Shown piece by piece: positions 8,330 through 17,931 of a stretch of 64,000 nt of DNA. The translations under genes and the position numbers were made by a program. Below the pieces are notes generated by a model. That model made no database searches. It was not told the origin of the DNA and saw nothing but the letters and a program-made list of their open reading frames with translations. The stretch spans positions 2,051,001 through 2,115,000 of the forward strand of contig NZ_CP088273.1 in assembly GCF_020731415.2 (NCBI RefSeq), given 5' to 3'. The DNA comes from Phyllobacterium sp. T1293 (GTDB taxonomy: Bacteria; Pseudomonadota; Alphaproteobacteria; Rhizobiales; Rhizobiaceae). Positions within the stretch are counted from its first letter, which is position 1; each line of letters opens with the position of its first letter.

Positions 8330-9253
8330 TCACAGGCGGCGGAAAATCGCTGCAAGATAAAGCCCGATCTGGCCGAGTATCGTCTGCCTGTGAACACCCG
8401 ACTGATGCAGGGCTAGAATGCGGCGGATGAAATTATCGGATCGGACCTTCCAGTAGAGATCGCAGATGGCTTGAGCCTCGGGACTCAACAGGTCCCGGTT
8501 GCGCACCAGTCCCTGAATATTCATATCCGCCTGATCGGCAAAACGGTCTGACAACAATGAGCGTGCTGCCGCAAGTTGCCCCTGCCAGCCCTTGCCATGA
8601 TCCGGTTGACGGTCGCGCACCAGAGGTTGCGGATCAAAATGCACCACACCGCCTGCGCCAGACACAATCAGATAAAGCCACCAGTCGTGACTGGAGAATG
8701 GCGTCGTCAGGCAGGACTGGGCGAGAAGATCATGCGCCATCCGGTTGAAGAGCATCGTATTGGCGGTGGCGATATTCTGGACAAGCGCATTGCGAAAATC
8801 CGCCGGATGCGCATAGAGCGGCGATGAGCCGACAATTGCGCCATTCCGCGCTATTTTGAGCGTTCGCGAGCAAAAGACCGACGGAACGGCAAAAGCATTG
8901 TGCTCGATCCAGCGAATGGAGTTCGCGAGCTTTTCCGGCTCCCAGATATCATCCTGATCGGCAAAGGCGTAATATTCCGCCTGAATGGCCGGGTTGGTAA
9001 TCAGCGACCGGATGTTCTCGGCCCGGCCATCGCCGGGGCCGGATAAGAGGGTTATACGCCCCTTCGACCACCGCTTTGCCCATTGCTGCAGGATTGCCCG
9101 CGTTTCATCCGTCGATCTGTCATCGGACACCCATAGATCGATATCCGGATAAGTTTGCGCGGCAATCGAAGCCAGTTGCTCATCGAGAAATGCCGCGCCG
9201 TTGAATGTTGCCAAGAGGACAGCCACTGTCCCTGATGATGGTGCCCTTTTCAA
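8330..9253 (-). CDS. Glycosyltransferase family 2
   Basis: Cytoplasmic GT-A fold glycosyltransferase, about 300 residues. It starts AVLLATFNGAAFLDEQL, has the nucleotide-binding DDRSTDET segment, a DxD-like FADQDDIW motif near residue 110 and a SSHDWW motif near residue 190, all common in rhamnosyltransferase-like GT2 enzymes of O-antigen synthesis. The start shown is TTG (9253); GTG at 9226 with AGGGACA just upstream is about as likely and fits the family N-terminus better. It is downstream of the WbpM-like gene on the same strand, 88 bp apart. Sugar donor and acceptor cannot be read from sequence. Confidence 0.88.
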   Translation of the reverse strand: MKRAPSSGTVAVLLATFNGAAFLDEQLASIAAQTYPDIDLWVSDDRSTDETRAILQQWAKRWSKGRITLLSGPGDGRAENIRSLITNPAIQAEYYAFADQDDIWEPEKLANSIRWIEHNAFAVPSVFCSRTLKIARNGAIVGSSPLYAHPADFRNALVQNIATANTMLFNRMAHDLLAQSCLTTPFSSHDWWLYLIVSGAGGVVHFDPQPLVRDRQPDHGKGWQGQLAAARSLLSDRFADQADMNIQGLVRNRDLLSPEAQAICDLYWKVRSDNFIRRILALHQSGVHRQTILGQIGLYLAAIFRRL

Positions 9254-9341
9254 CAGCCCGCAATCCCGCTTGATGGTTTCCGTCGATCAATCAGTGCCGT
9301 TGTTTCTGCACATGAATATGGCCAAGATTGAGGTCGGCGCC

Positions 9342-11210
9342 TTAACTCGTCGCCTTGTCGAAAAGCAGAGCCCGCACTCCATCGGGGTCCTGCTTTGCGA
9401 TCAGTTTGCGCAGTTCGGCTACGGCTGCCGGCAAATGATCGACAGGTGCAACACGCCGTTTCGCCCGTAAGATCTTGGAATGGCTCGTTTCGGAAACACC
9501 TGTCGGATCATAGAAAAGCTCTTCGTGCAGCTTCTCCCCGTCCCGAATCCCAATCGTGACCACTTCGATATCGCCATCAGGGTTCTGGGCGTCCTTCACG
9601 GAAAGCCCGGCGAGCAGGATCATGTTTTCCGCCAGATCGCGGATGCGCACCGCTTCACCCATTTCCAGAAGCAGGATATCGCCGCCTTCGGAAAGGGCAC
9701 CGGCCTGAATGATCAGTTCTGCCGCTTCGCGCACGGACATGAAATAGCGGGTCATCTCATCATGCGTAACGGTAAGCGGACCGCCATGGGCAATCTGCTC
9801 ACGAAACAGAGGCACAACGGAACCACTGGACCCGATCACATTGCCAAAGCGCACGCAGGTGAAAATCTGGCCCGTCCCGTGCTTCTTTGCCTCGTCGCCG
9901 TGATAACGCACGATCAGCTCGGCCCAGCGCTTGGTTGCGCCCATAATGTTGGATGGCCGCACCGCCTTGTCGGACGAGATGAGGACGAAATTGCGCACCC
10001 CCGCCTCGCGGGCAACCGCTGCCAGCACATCAGTGCCGATGACGTTGTTGCGCGCGCCTTCAACGACGTTCTCTTCGACAAGAGGAACGTGTTTATAGGC
10101 TGCGCAATGGTAGACGTTTTCGACCTTGTGCTGTTCAAGCACCACCTTGAGCAAGGGACCGTCGCTGATCGAGCCGAGCACAGGCACCAGAACGCAATCG
10201 CTGATACCCGAAAGCTCCCGCTGAAGCTGATACATGCTGTGTTCGTTCACATCGAAAAGCACGAGCTTTGCCGGGGCCAGCTTGACGATGGTCCGGCAGA
10301 GTTCCGAGCCGATTGATCCACCAGCGCCTGTCACCAGAACAACGCGGTTTTCAACTGTCTTGTCGAGCAAATCAGGATCGGCGGGCACAGGCGAGCGACC
10401 GAGAAGATCGTCAATATCAATATCGCGCAGATTGCTGACGATATATTTTCCGGCGGTCAGATCGGAAATGGCAGGCAGAATGCGAACCTTGACATTGAGC
10501 ACCTTGAGCTTGCCGATCAGCAAACGGCGCTGGCTGCCGCTCAGGGACGACGTGGTCACAATCATTTCGTTGATGCCAAAATTATCAATCAACGTTTCGA
10601 TCTGGGATGTCGGATAAACGCGAATGCCGAGGATATCCATGCCCTGCAAGCTGCGATCATCATCAATAAAACCTGCAACAAAAACTTCGTTCTGCGCTTT
10701 AAGCGCATTGGCCAATTGCCGTCCGGCATCCCCCGCGCCGAAGATAAGGCACTGACGGGACAGTAGTTTTTCACGAAGCGGGCTCCACAGGAGCCATTTC
10801 GCGGCAAAACGGCTGCCGCAGATCAGAACGACACTGAGAACCCAATAAAGAAATGGAACAGCGCGGGGCACGCCTTCTGCACCGGTCATTTGCGTGAGAA
10901 ACGCCACGACCACCCAGATGATGACCGAAAAGGTCACGGCCTGAATCATTGTCCAGATGGCTTTGTCAGGCAGATAGCGGATGACAGCCCGATAAAGGCC
11001 AAAGCGGATGAACACCGGAGACGCGATCAGCGGCGCAGCAATCATCAGCATCGCCTGCTCGGTATTGGGCATGAAAAGGGTATTGAATCTCAGCACATAG
11101 CTGAACCAGGCCGCAAACGTCAGCACCACCACGTCAAAGCTGACAAGGAGCACCTGTTTATAACGACGCGGCATCATCGAGATGCTTTGCCGAAAATTTT
11201 CCAATTTCAT
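9342..11210 (-). CDS. Membrane NDP-sugar 4,6-dehydratase (WbpM/WreV/CapD type)
   Basis: Large membrane-anchored SDR of 622 residues. The first 140 residues hold about four transmembrane helices, followed by a CoA-binding-like Rossmann domain (IFGAGDAGRQL near 157) and a catalytic Rossmann domain (VTGAGGSIG, 293-301). The motif around 412-427, SSDKAVRPSNIMGATKR, has the Ser-Met-Lys arrangement of long-form dehydratases instead of the usual Tyr. Such enzymes convert UDP-GlcNAc to UDP-4-keto-6-deoxy-GlcNAc at the inner membrane. GAGG precedes the ATG at 11210. With the nearby reductase and transferase it forms a complete QuiNAc-type pathway; product identity is inferred. Confidence 0.93.
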   Translation of the reverse strand: MKLENFRQSISMMPRRYKQVLLVSFDVVVLTFAAWFSYVLRFNTLFMPNTEQAMLMIAAPLIASPVFIRFGLYRAVIRYLPDKAIWTMIQAVTFSVIIWVVVAFLTQMTGAEGVPRAVPFLYWVLSVVLICGSRFAAKWLLWSPLREKLLSRQCLIFGAGDAGRQLANALKAQNEVFVAGFIDDDRSLQGMDILGIRVYPTSQIETLIDNFGINEMIVTTSSLSGSQRRLLIGKLKVLNVKVRILPAISDLTAGKYIVSNLRDIDIDDLLGRSPVPADPDLLDKTVENRVVLVTGAGGSIGSELCRTIVKLAPAKLVLFDVNEHSMYQLQRELSGISDCVLVPVLGSISDGPLLKVVLEQHKVENVYHCAAYKHVPLVEENVVEGARNNVIGTDVLAAVAREAGVRNFVLISSDKAVRPSNIMGATKRWAELIVRYHGDEAKKHGTGQIFTCVRFGNVIGSSGSVVPLFREQIAHGGPLTVTHDEMTRYFMSVREAAELIIQAGALSEGGDILLLEMGEAVRIRDLAENMILLAGLSVKDAQNPDGDIEVVTIGIRDGEKLHEELFYDPTGVSETSHSKILRAKRRVAPVDHLPAAVAELRKLIAKQDPDGVRALLFDKATS

Positions 11211-11463
11211 TGATCCTCGGTGCTTACGGAATGCCTTGGGTAATATGAGAAACTGCGATTTCCTTAAAGTCCAATTTGAGGCATTTGTGAGATTGCGCTG
11301 CTCATCCTTAGAACCCTAATTGTGTTGGAGACCAGTAACATAGGGTTACACAAATGCAATGATCGTCTGATCATTAGTAAACTACTTTCTTTTCCGCTAC
11401 TTTATCCAACACAGTCTGGCAGCATTTATCCTTGGTTTTTCCCAAACAACGGAACAACAAGCC
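11211..11463. other. AT-rich divergent intergenic region
   Basis: This gap is clearly richer in A and T than its neighbours and separates two divergent genes, so it should hold their promoters. No repeat, RNA gene or clear operator was seen. Confidence 0.5.
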
Positions 11464-12636
11464 ATGGAACAGACGTCAAACCTCAAGCTTCCCTACATTG
11501 CCCCATCCCAGGCGCAAAAACATGTCACCCACAATGAAGCTATCAGGGCTTTGGACGCTCTGGTGCAGCTTTCAGTAATCAGCAGGTCATTGAAAGAGCC
11601 TCCGGCAAGCGCCAAGGAGGGCGAGCGGTACATTGTTTCGTCTGGTGCCATAGCGGGATGGAATGGCAAGGACGGGCACATTGCGGCGTGGCAGGACGGC
11701 GCATGGGCTTTCTTTCAACCTGTGGATGGTTGGCATGCATGGATTGCCGCGGAGAACTGCCTTGCCGTTTTCAGTCAGGGACATTGGACTGATATCAAAA
11801 CGGGGACAAATCCTGTCGACCACGTCGGCATCAACACGCGCGCGGATGATACAAACCGTCTCAGCATAAAAAGCCCCGCTTCCCTGTTTGACCATGCGGG
11901 TGAAGGGCACCAACTGAAAATCAACAAGGTGGGCGACCAGAAACTCGCCTCGATTCTCTTTCAGTCCGGTTATGAAGGGAGAGCCGAGATCGGTACGATC
12001 TGGAACAGGGATTTCTCCATCAAGGTCAGCGCGGATAATAAGCAATGGCGCGAGGTCATGATTGCCGATGGCAAGACCGGGATGGTTCAGTTTCCCGGCG
12101 GCGTGGTTCAGGCCAGAACTGGTAAAAAGCTCTCCGGCCTGATCTTTCTGCCTGACAGCAACATTGCCATTCTTGAGCCAAAGGCCGGTACTGCGGTCTG
12201 CGCGTCGGTTTCCGCGGACCTGCTTTCACTGAAAAGCCAGGTCGCTTCGACACTCTTTGCTTCCACAATGCGCGGCATGGCGATGGTGCGCATCTGGAAT
12301 GTCAGCAAATCTCCGGCCCAATCCGCCTGGGTGAAATGGGATACGGGTGCCGACCAGTTGCAGGTGAGCAGCGCTGATCATATCGGACAGTGGGTGGCTG
12401 GCGATAATCTTCAGACAGCTGATCCGGTTAACCAGACGATTGCTGTCGATATCTCACCGCTTATGTACAGCCAGCTTGGCACTATATTTGCGCAGGATGG
12501 TGTGGTGCTTAATGGTGGGGCTGCCGGGGGGATGACACTCGCTTGTTCGATTGCATCCCCGGTGTCATCAAGCAATCTCATCTGCTTCAAGGCTGAGGAG
12601 CGCAGGTTATTCAATGTGATTGGTGTTTATGGGTGA
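11464..12636 (+). CDS. DUF2793 domain-containing protein (phage-tail-like)
   Basis: A 390-residue protein of unknown role. The N-terminal segment LKLPYIAPSQAQKHVTHNEAI is the hallmark of DUF2793, a domain found in phage and gene-transfer-agent tail regions and as isolated chromosomal genes in Rhizobiales. The rest is beta-rich without membrane segments or signal peptide and ends in a CSIAS...FKAEERRLFNVIGVYG region. No other phage gene lies nearby. It stands alone, between the polysaccharide block and an R1 repeat. A role in surface recognition or a decayed prophage remnant are both possible; neither can be shown here. Confidence 0.75.
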   Translation: MEQTSNLKLPYIAPSQAQKHVTHNEAIRALDALVQLSVISRSLKEPPASAKEGERYIVSSGAIAGWNGKDGHIAAWQDGAWAFFQPVDGWHAWIAAENCLAVFSQGHWTDIKTGTNPVDHVGINTRADDTNRLSIKSPASLFDHAGEGHQLKINKVGDQKLASILFQSGYEGRAEIGTIWNRDFSIKVSADNKQWREVMIADGKTGMVQFPGGVVQARTGKKLSGLIFLPDSNIAILEPKAGTAVCASVSADLLSLKSQVASTLFASTMRGMAMVRIWNVSKSPAQSAWVKWDTGADQLQVSSADHIGQWVAGDNLQTADPVNQTIAVDISPLMYSQLGTIFAQDGVVLNGGAAGGMTLACSIASPVSSSNLICFKAEERRLFNVIGVYG

Positions 12637-12703
12637 TTTTTGGCGCTACAGATAACACCGCTTATCTTCGCCTTATAAAGGGGATTGGCATACCTATCCG
12701 TGC

Positions 12704-12835
12704 GTGGTTCGACATAACAACCATGAGGGAGAGGGGTGATGAAAGGGAGCTATATTCTGCAACCTTTGTGGTCGGCACCCTCTGCAATTATCGTTGCATC
12801 CACCAATCTCCCTCATGGTTGTTATGTCGAACCAC
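12704..12835. repeat. Family R1 inverted repeat (copy 1)
   Basis: Arms GTGGTTCGACATAACAACC at the left and the complement at 12808-12835 enclose a spacer that contains GATGCAAC/GCAACC-type segments shared with the other R1 copies. Only one GTGGTTC heptamer is present at each end. It fills the gap between convergent genes. Confidence 0.85.
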
Positions 12836-12863
12836 CCACCGCAACGCGCGCAGTCTGCCCAGC

Positions 12864-13220
12864 TCAACTCCCGCGATAGGTGGAATAAGACCAAGGCGTA
12901 ACGAGCAGCGGTACGTGATAATTTGCCCCCACATCGGCAATGGAAAAACGAATGGGCACGACATCCAGAAATGCCGGTTCCGCAAGCTCTACACCCTTTG
13001 CCTTGAAATATTCCCCGGCAAAAAAACCGATTTCATAGCGTCCGACCGCCATTTCATCCGGTGACAGCAACAGTTCATCGGTGCGGCCATCGGCATTGGT
13101 GACTGTGGATTTCAGCAAATGCCTGATCTCATCCGCATCGATGCGATGCAGGGTCAACCTCATGCCGGGTGCAGGACGCCCTGCCGCCGTATCAAGCACA
13201 TGTGTGGATAATTTTCCCAT
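12864..13220 (-). CDS. uraH: 5-hydroxyisourate hydrolase
   Basis: Transthyretin-like enzyme of 118 residues that hydrolyses 5-hydroxyisourate, the product of urate oxidase, to OHCU. The N-terminal [14 protein letters not shown] and the C-terminal YRGS are the two family signatures and carry the catalytic His and Arg. ATG at 13220, preceded by GAGAGG seven bases upstream, is preferred over ATG at 13238, which would overlap the upstream gene. It follows the OHCU decarboxylase gene by 10 bp at the end of the purine-degradation cluster. Confidence is high. Confidence 0.95.
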   Translation of the reverse strand: MGKLSTHVLDTAAGRPAPGMRLTLHRIDADEIRHLLKSTVTNADGRTDELLLSPDEMAVGRYEIGFFAGEYFKAKGVELAEPAFLDVVPIRFSIADVGANYHVPLLVTPWSYSTYRGS

Positions 13221-13230
13221 GATTTGCCTC

Positions 13231-13734
13231 TCACACAATCAGATCATCGAGCCGGAAACGGGCAATCAGTGCAATCTGCCGCAAAGCTTCCGTTACTTCT
13301 TCACCCGCATTGTTCTGCAACCGCGTCCGGAATGCCGCCAGAATCGAATGTTTGTCATGGCCGCGCACCGCAAGGATGAAGGGAAAGCCGAACCGCCCCT
13401 GATAGCCATCATTCAGCCGGTGAAACTCGTTGAATTCTGCGTCAGTCAGACGGTCGAGCCCCGCGCCCTTCTGTTCACTGGTGGAATGGGTGGTCAAACT
13501 ACCCTGCCGCGCGGCCTTACCAGCCAGATCAGGATGAGCGCGGATAAGGCCAAGCTGTGCCACCTGTCCCGCCTTATCCACCGCACCGACCATAGCCGTG
13601 TGCAGGAGTTCGACACTGGCGAAGGGACGCAGCGGCACCACTGCTTCCGGCACCCAGGGCGAATGCTCAAAAATACCGCCCAGCGCTGTGACAAAAGTTT
13701 CCGGATCGGCATTGTTCAGTTCATCGAGAGTCAT
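13231..13734 (-). CDS. uraD: OHCU decarboxylase
   Basis: Enzyme of 167 residues that decarboxylates 2-oxo-4-hydroxy-4-carboxy-5-ureidoimidazoline to S-allantoin. The motifs [12 protein letters not shown] (catalytic His), [12 protein letters not shown] and [10 protein letters not shown] are all present. The ATG at 13734 has AAAGG upstream and lies 14 bases inside the end of the XdhB gene, so translation is probably coupled. It is followed by HIU hydrolase, the preceding step in the pathway. Confidence 0.95.
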   Translation of the reverse strand: MTLDELNNADPETFVTALGGIFEHSPWVPEAVVPLRPFASVELLHTAMVGAVDKAGQVAQLGLIRAHPDLAGKAARQGSLTTHSTSEQKGAGLDRLTDAEFNEFHRLNDGYQGRFGFPFILAVRGHDKHSILAAFRTRLQNNAGEEVTEALRQIALIARFRLDDLIV

Positions 13735-16066
13735 CGAGACCTTTCTTCAAGCGTTGTTTCAGTGCGTTCACCGAACGCAGCACATTCTCAGGCGTGGCGG
13801 GCGCATCGAGTTGCGGCGCTGTGCCGCCCTTGGCCAGCGAGGCAATGGCATCGCGAATGGCAAGCCAGACGGAAACACCGAGCATCAGCGGCGGCTCGCC
13901 AATGGCCTTGGAGCGAAACACCGTTTCTTCGCGGTTTGGCGCATTTTCGAGAATGCGCACATTGAACTCGGGCGGCACATCGCGCGAGCCGGGAATCTTG
14001 TAGGTGGACGGTCCGACGGTGCGTAGCCTGCCTGTCTTGTCCCACCAGAGTTCCTCGCAGGTAAGCCAGCCCATGCCCTGCACGAAGGCGCCTTCAATCT
14101 GGCCAAGATCAATCGCCGGATTCAGCGGCGAGCCGACATCCTGCAGGATATCGGCGCGCAGGCAGCGCGATTCGCCGGTCAGCGTATCGACAGCCACTTC
14201 CGCCACCGCCGCACCATAGGTGAAATAGAAGAACGGCCGCCCCTTCATCGTCTTGCCGTCCCAATGGATTTTCGGCGTCGCGTAATGCCCGGCTTCGGAC
14301 AGTTGCACCCGCTTGAGCCATGACATTTTGGCGAGTTCGCCGAATGACACGGACTCATTGTCCGCGTGAACACGGCCCTCGCGATAGGTGATGACTTCCT
14401 CTTCGACGCCGAAATGCTCGGCGGCAACCGTGGTCATGCGCGCCTTGATCGCTGTCGCCGCCTTGAAGGCTGCCATGCCATTCAGATCAGACCCTGTCGA
14501 CGCCGCCGTTGCGCTGGTGTTCGGCACTTTGCCGGTCGCGGTGGAGGAAATGCGCACCATATCCAGCTCGACCTGAAACACTTCAGCCACAACCTGCGCC
14601 ACCTTGACGAACAGGCCCTGCCCCATTTCCGTTCCGCCATGGTTGAGGAAAATCGAACCATCGAGGTAGACATGCACCAGCGCACCGGCCTGATTGAGCG
14701 ACGTCAGGTTAAAGGAAATACCGAATTTCACCGGCATCATCGCCAGACCCCGGCGAATGACCGGATTGGTGGCATTATGCGCATCGATTTCGGCGCGGCG
14801 CTGTTGCCAGTCCGATGAAGCCAGCACAGCTTGCGTCACCTCGATCAGCCGGTTGTCTTCCACCGGCTGGCCATACGGTGTCACCTCCCCGGTTGCATCG
14901 CCGTAATAATTGATGGCGCGCACATGATTGGGATCAAGTTTCAGTTCCCGCGCGATGGTATCGATGATGTTCTCGATGGTCAGAATGCCCTGCGGTCCGC
15001 CGAAACCGCGAAATGCCGTATTCGAAACCGTATTGGTCTTGCAGGCATGGCCGGTAAAACGCGCATGGGGAATGTGATAGGCATTGTCCGTATGGGTCAG
15101 GGTGCGCGTGATGACAGGGCCGGTCAGGTCAGGCAGGTTTCCGGCGCGTGCGAGATATTCCACATCGAGGCCGAGGATACGGCCACGGGAATCAACGCCG
15201 ATTTTCCAGTTGGCGACGTAATCGTGCCGCTTGCCGGTACCCGCCATGTCATCGCGGCGTTTCAGCCGCATTTTGCAGGGTTTTCCCGTTTTGGCTGCCA
15301 CCAGCGCGGCAGCACCGGCAATGATCGTTGCCTGACTTTCCTTGCCGCCAAAACCGCCGCCCATGCGCCGCACCTGACATTCCACCGCATTGGCATGCAA
15401 TCCAAGAATGAGCGCCACATGGTGCTGCACCTCGGTTGGATGCTGGGTCGAGGAATGCACCAGCATCTCGCCGTTTTCACCGGGGATGGCATAGGCTATC
15501 TGGGTTTCCAGATAAAAATGGTCCTGCCCGCCCATATGCAGCGTGCCCGATAAGACATGCGGGGCGCTGGCGAGTGCCGTCTCAACATCGCCATCAACCA
15601 CTTCCTGCGGCGGCAGCACATAGCTCCTGCGCCGATGCGCTTCTTCTATGTCCAGCACCGGTTCAAGCGGTTCAATATCCACCTTCACCTTCTTGGCGGC
15701 ACGATAGGCGGTTTCGAAATCGCAGGCCGCCACAACAGCAATCACCCGCCCTTCGTGATCGACAATATCCTCGGCGAAGAGGGTTTCACCTTCAAGGATT
15801 GGGCCAACCTCATTATGCCCCGGTACATCCTTGGCCCACCAGACCCCGGCAACGCCTGCCATGGCGAGCGCCTGCGTTGGGTCAATGGATTTGAGCCGCC
15901 CATGGGCGACGGGCGAGAGTACGAAAGCCGCATGCAACGTGCCGGGCAGTTCGGGCATATCGTCAATATAGTTCGCCGCACCCGCCACATGGCGCGCGGC
16001 AGAATCATGGGCAATGCCCTTGCCAATGATGGTCCGCTGGACAGTATGGGGGGTGGCTTGGGTCAC
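13721..16066 (-). CDS. xdhB: Xanthine dehydrogenase molybdopterin-binding subunit
   Basis: Large subunit, 781 residues, holding the molybdenum cofactor that oxidises hypoxanthine and xanthine to urate. The family features MGGGFGGKESQA near residue 243, the FRGFGGPQG segment near 357 that carries the substrate-binding Arg, and the C-terminal GIGEPPLMLG-like KAIGEPPLMLG with the active-site Glu are all seen. Translation seems to start at GTG (16066); the ribosome-binding-like GGGGTGAAG just upstream is supplied by the arm of the R2 repeat. It overlaps uraD by 14 bases. The maturation factor XdhC is not in the window. Confidence 0.95.
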   Translation of the reverse strand: MTQATPHTVQRTIIGKGIAHDSAARHVAGAANYIDDMPELPGTLHAAFVLSPVAHGRLKSIDPTQALAMAGVAGVWWAKDVPGHNEVGPILEGETLFAEDIVDHEGRVIAVVAACDFETAYRAAKKVKVDIEPLEPVLDIEEAHRRRSYVLPPQEVVDGDVETALASAPHVLSGTLHMGGQDHFYLETQIAYAIPGENGEMLVHSSTQHPTEVQHHVALILGLHANAVECQVRRMGGGFGGKESQATIIAGAAALVAAKTGKPCKMRLKRRDDMAGTGKRHDYVANWKIGVDSRGRILGLDVEYLARAGNLPDLTGPVITRTLTHTDNAYHIPHARFTGHACKTNTVSNTAFRGFGGPQGILTIENIIDTIARELKLDPNHVRAINYYGDATGEVTPYGQPVEDNRLIEVTQAVLASSDWQQRRAEIDAHNATNPVIRRGLAMMPVKFGISFNLTSLNQAGALVHVYLDGSIFLNHGGTEMGQGLFVKVAQVVAEVFQVELDMVRISSTATGKVPNTSATAASTGSDLNGMAAFKAATAIKARMTTVAAEHFGVEEEVITYREGRVHADNESVSFGELAKMSWLKRVQLSEAGHYATPKIHWDGKTMKGRPFFYFTYGAAVAEVAVDTLTGESRCLRADILQDVGSPLNPAIDLGQIEGAFVQGMGWLTCEELWWDKTGRLRTVGPSTYKIPGSRDVPPEFNVRILENAPNREETVFRSKAIGEPPLMLGVSVWLAIRDAIASLAKGGTAPQLDAPATPENVLRSVNALKQRLKKGLDDSR

Positions 16067-16069
16067 GCT

Positions 16070-16248
16070 TCACCCCCCTCTGCCCCACAAGGGGGGAGAT
16101 CAGCTGTATTACTGCCTTTGCACAATCTGCAACGATTCCGGTTGTGCAAGGCGTTCATGTCAATGTGATCTCCCCCCTTGTGGGGGGTCCGAAGGACGGG
16201 CGAGACCCGTGGCTCGCCCCGGAGTCCGACAGGACAGAGGGGGGTGAA
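16070..16248. repeat. Family R2 long inverted repeat (copy 1)
   Basis: A palindromic element of about 180 bp lies between xdhA and xdhB. The arms CACCCCCCTCTG and CAGAGGGGGGTG enclose inner hairpins (CCACAAGGGGGG and complement; TTTGCACAATCT facing GGTTGTGCAA). Copy 2, at 19382-19549, shares the segment GTCCGAAGGACGGGCGAGAC and the rest of its right half almost base for base. It could act on mRNA folding between the two subunits. Confidence 0.85.
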
Positions 16249-16262
16249 ACCCAGATATTCCA

Positions 16263-17678
16263 TCATAGCGCCATCACCTCAACAGTCTCGCCGGATACAT
16301 CCCGCCAGAAACGCTCAACCAGATTGCCAGCCACCTGCAGGCGATACTCAGCCGTTCCGCGCCAGTCGCTCAGCGGTTTGAACGAAGCCGCGATCGCCGC
16401 CGCACACGCTTCAACCGCCTTCGCATCGAACTCTGTCCCGACAAGCGCTCGCTCGGCTTCCACAGCCCGGCGCGGTATTGCCGCCATGCCGCCAAAGGCA
16501 ATGCGCGCATTGCGGACCTGTCCATCCTCGCGGGTGATGGAAAACGCCCCGCAAACGGTCGAGATGTCCTGATCATAGCGTTTGGAAATCTTGTAAACGC
16601 GGAATTCCTGTCCCGGTTTTGGCTTGGGAATTGAGACCGATGCTATCACTTCGTCTGCGCGCAGTTCCGTCTTGCGATAGTCGAGGAAAAAATCCTCAAG
16701 CGCCATGAACCTTCGGCCATTCAGCGAGGCCAGTTCCACATCCGCGCCCAGGGCAATCAATGCGGGCGGACCATCGCCAATCGGGCTCGCGGTACCGATA
16801 TTGCCCCCAATGGTGCCCATGGAGCGTATCTGGGTGGAGCCAAAACGGCGAATGAGCGTGGCAAAGGACGGATAAGAACCGGCAACACGCGCCAGCACCT
16901 CTTCCCACGTCACGGCACCGCCAAAGCTCAGATGATTGTCGGATTCGCCGATAGCACGCATTTCGCGCACATGCGCCAGCGAGATCACCTCGTCCCAATC
17001 GGAATGATAATCGGCCAGCGCAACACCAAGATCAGTACCGCCGCCCAGAAGCAGGGCATCGGGCTTTTCCTTGCGCAACTGCAAAAGCTCCGCCAGCGTT
17101 TGCGGCTGATGGAAAGTCGACCCATCTGCAGATATGGCGGCTTGCGGCTCTATCTCTGCAAATGCCGTAACCAGCGGTCCGGCAATACCAGCACCACCCG
17201 CGCTCGCAACCTTGCGCGCGGCCTCGACAATGGGCCGGTAGCCCGTGCAACGGCAAAGATTACCCGCCAGCGCATCGTGAATATCGTGGTCGTCAGGCGT
17301 GGCGTTGTTGGCGGCAAGACCCGCCAGCGAAATGACAATGCCGGGCGTACAGAAACCGCATTGCGACGAACCATTTTCGGCCATCGCCGCCTGTACCGGA
17401 TGCAGCACCTCGGTTTTGAGGCCCTCGACCGTCACCAGCGAACGACCATCAATCTGGCCCATGGCCAGAATGCAGCTATTGGCGGCGTGGTATTGCACCG
17501 AATCACCACGGGGATCGCCAATAAGCACCGAACAGGCACCGCAATCGCCTTCAGCGCAACCTTCCTTGGTTCCCGTCAGGCGCGGCGCACTGCGCAGCCA
17601 GTCAAGCACTGTCATATCAGGCCGGACAGAGGCTTCCTGTTTTTGACCATTGAGAAAAAATTTAATCGTATGAGACAT
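16263..17678 (-). CDS. xdhA: Xanthine dehydrogenase small subunit (2x[2Fe-2S], FAD)
   Basis: Electron-transfer subunit of 471 residues. Plant-type [2Fe-2S] cysteines are in CAEGDCGAC and NSC; the second cluster has SQCGFCTPG and GNLCRCTGYRP. The central part carries the FAD-binding GGTDLGVALAD loop. The ATG at 17678 is chosen because the protein then begins like its family; an ATG at 17693 would add five residues, and neither has a strong ribosome-binding site. It is the partner of XdhB, from which it is separated by an R2 repeat. Confidence 0.95.
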   Translation of the reverse strand: MSHTIKFFLNGQKQEASVRPDMTVLDWLRSAPRLTGTKEGCAEGDCGACSVLIGDPRGDSVQYHAANSCILAMGQIDGRSLVTVEGLKTEVLHPVQAAMAENGSSQCGFCTPGIVISLAGLAANNATPDDHDIHDALAGNLCRCTGYRPIVEAARKVASAGGAGIAGPLVTAFAEIEPQAAISADGSTFHQPQTLAELLQLRKEKPDALLLGGGTDLGVALADYHSDWDEVISLAHVREMRAIGESDNHLSFGGAVTWEEVLARVAGSYPSFATLIRRFGSTQIRSMGTIGGNIGTASPIGDGPPALIALGADVELASLNGRRFMALEDFFLDYRKTELRADEVIASVSIPKPKPGQEFRVYKISKRYDQDISTVCGAFSITREDGQVRNARIAFGGMAAIPRRAVEAERALVGTEFDAKAVEACAAAIAASFKPLSDWRGTAEYRLQVAGNLVERFWRDVSGETVEVMAL

Positions 17679-17782
17679 GACACGCAGCTTCATCCGGCAA
17701 CGCTAAGCCGTCAAGGGGCATACAACAGGGGGTGGCAGGTTGGTTCTCGCTTCCCTGACTTCCCTCACCTCCCTCACTTCCT

Positions 17783-17892
17783 CCGTCATCCTCGGGCTTG
17801 ACCCGAGGACCTACAGCCAAGAAGCATTAACGTTGCAACAGAACTTCTGCCAACTTTGCCATGGGTCCTCGGGTCAAGCCCGAGGATGACGG
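17783..17892. repeat. Family R3 inverted repeat (copy 1)
   Basis: The arms CCGTCATCCTCGGGCTTGAC and its complement enclose a 55-bp spacer. This GTCATCCTCGGGCTTGACCCGAGGAC type of repeat is known to me as widespread in alphaproteobacterial genomes. Here it separates the ureidoglycolate lyase gene from xdhA. The rest of the 250-bp gap shows nothing else. Confidence 0.85.
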
Positions 17893-17931
17893 AAAGAGGA
17901 GTGTGTCAAAAGACGGAAAGCTAGAACATAG

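Noticed and set aside
9480..10316. Plus-strand open frame of 278 codons over the WbpM-like gene
   Set aside because: It is antisense to the catalytic domain of the dehydratase and shows no motif of its own.
12694..12894. Possible CRISPR-like array from repeated GTGGTTC and CATGAGGGAG segments
   Set aside because: The elements are inverted pairs with variable heptamer number, not direct repeats with regular unique spacers, and no cas gene is present.
14831..15553. Plus-strand open frame of 240 codons inside xdhB
   Set aside because: It is an antisense shadow; no start signal and no family features.
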